A stretch of 18,080 bases of DNA from an uncultured Chlamydiae bacterium (GTDB taxonomy: Bacteria; Chlamydiota; Chlamydiia; Chlamydiales; 2-12-FULL-49-11), in the NCBI GenBank assembly GCA_937996705.1, contig CALKUQ010000059.1, positions 1-18,080 on the forward strand, in the 5' to 3' direction. A program made the position numbers and the translations under genes. The notes beneath the pieces were generated by a model. The model saw only the letters and a program-made list of their open reading frames with translations, did no database searches and was not told where the DNA came from. This document shows positions 13,869 through 18,080 of this stretch, piece by piece. Numbering within the stretch: the first letter of the stretch is position 1; the number at the start of each line of letters is the position of its first letter.

Positions 13869-15374
13869 ATGACTCAAACGATTAAAGTAGATTCTTCAAA
13901 TATTGACGGATCGTTATTGACACAAGAGATGAAAACAAAAGGCGCTAAAGCTTTAGCTGCATCTCTTTACAGAATTGAAGATTTGCTTAAAGATGTTCAG
14001 CAGAAAACTCCTGAAATCAACGATAGTGGTTATATTGAAAGTATGGCGGAGGCTTCTCTGGAAGATCCTAAGCAACAAGCAGCAAGGTTAGCTTTTTTAC
14101 AATTTAGTGAAGATGTAAAAAAGGTTGGCTCTGAAAATATTGAAAAAGTGTTGAAAGAGTCGATTCTGCCAGCTTTGAAGAAAATGACAGAGAGAAGAGA
14201 GTGTTCAACAGAGGGGAGCGAAAACCAGAACTCTTCTCAGCCTTCTGATGGAGGACTTGGGAATGCACTTATGTTTTTGCAAGAATTTCAGACAACGATT
14301 GCTCAGCAGCAGGTAAATCAGAACAACGATTTAGCTCAAGTGAATAAGCAATCTGTGCAAGTAGCACAAGACCAGTTAACGAGCGTTGTAACTCAAATTC
14401 AAGCTGCTTTTGAAGCCGCTGCAAAGGCTGCAGAGCAACCTCCTTGGATGATTGCGATACAAGTATTTGCAGTTCTTGGTGGCGCTCTACTTGCTGGGGC
14501 GACTGGGGGTGCGGGTGCAATGGCTTTGGCACTTTTAATCGGTGGCATTATGGCTTCACCGGTCTCAACAGACATTGCAACTGCGATTGCAACAGACATC
14601 GTAAACGCACAAGGAAAAGATTCAAATGAAACTGCTGCTGAAAAGCAACAAGCTGTTGCGAACATAGTAGGTAAAATTGTAGTGGCTGTGATGTTTGCTA
14701 TCTTTTCGATGGGAGCTTCTGCAGGTACTTCTCTTTTAACATCAGCTACGACAGCTGCTACAACAGCTGCTGAAGAAGCTGGAACAGCTGGGGTAGATGC
14801 TGCAAATTCTTGGACCTCGAAACTTTCAAGCGGCTGGGGAAGCACTTGGAGAACAGGGGTTTCAGAGGGACTTGCCTCTCTTGCCTCTTCTGGGATAGTG
14901 TTTGACATGATGGAGTCGAGCGATCCTAATTTTGCAAAAAGCAAAAAAGGTGCAGCGCTCGGGGTTATCTTAGATGTTGTAATGGCAATTCTTTCTGCCT
15001 ATTCAGGATTTAAGGCAACAAGCATGAGCGGTGTAACTAGAGAAAATATTCTCGAAAAATTTGGAGCTGTTGGACGAGCCTTTACAGTAGGGGCTCAGCT
15101 TCCAAAAGTTGCTCAGGATGCAGTGCAGGTAGGGTTTGCAATAAAAAGAGCTGAATATTTAAGCACTGAGGCTAAATTTACTAAAAAATTGGCAGACTCT
15201 CAGGCTGCATTACAAATGACTCTGACAAATATGGATACCATGTCAGATGCTGCAAGTAAATTAAATAGTACAGGATCCAATATTTTGGAAGGGACTAACG
15301 AAGAGATGGATCAAATGGCTAGCGCTGCTGGGGGAGCTGCAAGTGCAGTAAACCAAATATTAGCAGCAGGGTAA
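13869..15374 (+). CDS. copB: T3SS translocator SctE (CopB-like)
   Basis: A 501-residue protein with the build of the large hydrophobic translocator: polar, helical N-terminal 190 residues with a coiled-coil-like Gln-rich stretch (140-185), then a Gly/Ala-rich double hydrophobic segment (193-229, AVLGGALLAGATGGAGAMAL), a second at 266-290 (KIVVAVMFAIFSMGASAG) and a weaker one at 360-380, ending in a helical Ala/Ser-rich tail. Proteins of this type insert in the host membrane to form the translocation pore. It is followed by a CopD-like gene, as in Chlamydia (CT578-CT579). An ATG four bases earlier is out of frame. The G-run before the start (GCGGGGGG) is an atypical ribosome site. No SycD/LcrH chaperone gene is beside it. 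Confidence 0.82.
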   Translation: MTQTIKVDSSNIDGSLLTQEMKTKGAKALAASLYRIEDLLKDVQQKTPEINDSGYIESMAEASLEDPKQQAARLAFLQFSEDVKKVGSENIEKVLKESILPALKKMTERRECSTEGSENQNSSQPSDGGLGNALMFLQEFQTTIAQQQVNQNNDLAQVNKQSVQVAQDQLTSVVTQIQAAFEAAAKAAEQPPWMIAIQVFAVLGGALLAGATGGAGAMALALLIGGIMASPVSTDIATAIATDIVNAQGKDSNETAAEKQQAVANIVGKIVVAVMFAIFSMGASAGTSLLTSATTAATTAAEEAGTAGVDAANSWTSKLSSGWGSTWRTGVSEGLASLASSGIVFDMMESSDPNFAKSKKGAALGVILDVVMAILSAYSGFKATSMSGVTRENILEKFGAVGRAFTVGAQLPKVAQDAVQVGFAIKRAEYLSTEAKFTKKLADSQAALQMTLTNMDTMSDAASKLNSTGSNILEGTNEEMDQMASAAGGAASAVNQILAAG

Positions 15375-15429
15375 TTTTAAAAAGTAATCATATAATAAGA
15401 TTAATAAATTATAAATTAAGGGGGAAGTT

Positions 15430-16440
15430 ATGCAAAATCCAAGTATAAAAGACGTTGGACAAACGGGTGGATCTGGGCCGTCTTCTTCCACAAATCAGCC
15501 GAATTATTTCGGAACGATGGCTGTTGTAATGGCAGCGATGTTAGCAGTTCAAGACGAGCTTACAGATCTCAGAAAAGGGGAGACTGAGGTTATGGTCGAT
15601 ACTGCAAATGCAAAGCTTGCAGCCACACTTGCCGTCGGCAAAGCAACCATTGATGCAGGTACCGCTGCAGCTAACCTAGTTGAGCAGGATAAAAACATGC
15701 AAATAGGTGCTGCTGTAACTTCTGGTATCTCAGCTGGTGTCGGAATTGTGGGTGTTGGAAGTTCTTTTCAGGTTCAGAAGCCGGTAAAAAATATGGAAGA
15801 TTTGCTTGAGCACGCAAATCCTCACCTTGCAAGTGGCGCAGTGAGAGCTGTTGCAGGAGATTCAAGTGATCCTGTAACAACCCCGATGACTCCTGAAAAG
15901 ATTGCACTCTTGAAAAAAACAAGGGAAGAAATTAGCGATGGAAGATTTAGTCTGGAAAAATTTAGTACTTTGCATGAGGAGATCAAAACTCAAAAAAGTA
16001 AAAATAAAGACTATAATGTAGGTGCAGTCGTTGTAGCTAGAGATGATAATGGAAACGCAGTTACATTAAGTGACTTAGCCAACTCTTGTACGAGCGAAAA
16101 AGAGCTTACTAAATTTAAAAATGGGTTTAAAAATTCAAGAGCCCTTGCAAAAGAAGGGTACGATCATATGATCAATGCTATTTCGACAGCGGTTTCTGCA
16201 GCTAATTCGATCAGCCAAGCAAGTAATGCAGGTGTTGCGGCTAATGCCGATACACTTAAGGCTAAAGAGGAGGCTAATAGGGCTCAAGCTCAGATGGAGA
16301 GCCAGTTAGCTCAAGATGGTGGAGCTCAAGATGATAAAGCGGCTCAATCACAAGCTTCTCTTTACCAGCAAGCTATCGATGCTCAGAAACAGCTCTTCAG
16401 TCAAGAGAGCCAAATGGGACAAGCGATTGCAAGCAGATAA
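15430..16440 (+). CDS. copD: T3SS translocator SctB (CopD-like)
   Basis: A 336-residue protein in the place of the small translocator. It has a Ser/Gly/Pro-rich N-terminus, a first apolar stretch (26-40, YFGTMAVVMAAMLAV) and a glycine-rich hydrophobic segment (90-112, AAVTSGISAGVGIVGVG), then a long polar helical region with a Gln/Ala-rich coiled-coil C-terminus (about 255-336). This matches the SctB/YopD/CopD layout. It lies 55 bases after the SctE-like gene with AAGGGGGAA before its ATG, and an intrinsic terminator follows the stop, so it ends the unit. Confidence 0.75.
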   Translation: MQNPSIKDVGQTGGSGPSSSTNQPNYFGTMAVVMAAMLAVQDELTDLRKGETEVMVDTANAKLAATLAVGKATIDAGTAAANLVEQDKNMQIGAAVTSGISAGVGIVGVGSSFQVQKPVKNMEDLLEHANPHLASGAVRAVAGDSSDPVTTPMTPEKIALLKKTREEISDGRFSLEKFSTLHEEIKTQKSKNKDYNVGAVVVARDDNGNAVTLSDLANSCTSEKELTKFKNGFKNSRALAKEGYDHMINAISTAVSAANSISQASNAGVAANADTLKAKEEANRAQAQMESQLAQDGGAQDDKAAQSQASLYQQAIDAQKQLFSQESQMGQAIASR

Positions 16441-16473
16441 TCCGTTTTACAACTATTTTAATGTTAGAATTTT

Positions 16474-16505
16474 GCCCTGCGTCAAACGATGCGGGGCATT
16501 TTTTT
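16474..16505 (+). terminator. Intrinsic terminator after the translocator operon
   Basis: GCCCTGCGTC and GATGCGGGGC form a ten-pair stem (with wobble pairs) around AAAC, followed by A and seven T. It begins 34 bases after the copD-like stop. Confidence 0.92.
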
Positions 16506-16559
16506 GTTTGCCTATTAACTCTAAAATCTTGTTACTCAAAGTAGAATAAGGGGGAAATT

Positions 16560-18080
<1,521 letters not shown>

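Noticed and set aside
14399..14944. Long antisense open frame (181 codons, Ala/Pro/Val rich)
   Set aside because: It mirrors the Ala/Gly-rich codons of the CopB-like gene, has no ribosome site or context, and is best explained as a shadow frame.

Overview
The window is from a member of the Chlamydiae, most likely an environmental (Parachlamydia/Simkania/Waddlia-type) lineage rather than Chlamydia itself. The minus-strand order chaperone - cdsD - cdsE - cdsF - cdsG - CT668-like rod gene - cdsN - cdsO - cdsP is the chlamydial type III secretion (T3SS) order (CT663 to CT671 of C. trachomatis). The moderately AT-rich DNA, the two-FHA SctD and a NUE-like SET protein fit the same group. The exact genus cannot be read from the sequence.

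Layout. (1) 103-3772, minus strand: two tandem paralogous membrane proteins of about 600 residues. I read each as an N-terminal periplasmic sensor-like domain followed by a Cys-loop/Pro-loop-type pentameric ligand-gated ion channel (pLGIC). (2) 3831-4406: a SET-domain methyltransferase at the place where cdsQ would be expected after cdsP. (3) 4390-11111, minus strand: a compact T3SS operon for the needle, rod, ATPase, stalk, needle-length control, SctD ring and chaperones. Most junctions are 1-nt overlaps or short gaps, except for a perfect 28-bp inverted repeat between the rod gene and cdsN. (4) 11164-12432, plus strand and divergent from the operon: three small, charged, coiled-coil proteins with basic tails that look like paralogs. 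(5) 12508-16505, plus strand: a transcription unit with a good sigma70-like promoter, two unrecognised small T3SS-associated proteins, a CopB-like (SctE) and a CopD-like (SctB) translocator, and a clear intrinsic terminator. (6) 16560-18080: the start of a large ORF open to the window edge, flanked by in-frame Gly/Ala-coding repeats. It is a candidate secreted or surface protein.

How the parts fit. Regions 3 and 5 provide the needle apparatus and the translocon pore. The SET protein and the Gly/Ala-repeat protein are candidate exported effectors. The pLGIC-like pair sits just downstream of the T3SS operon on the same strand and could couple an extracytoplasmic signal to ion flux. That link to secretion is inference from position only. 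No RNA genes, CRISPR arrays, transposase genes or gene-free stretches over 300 bases were seen.
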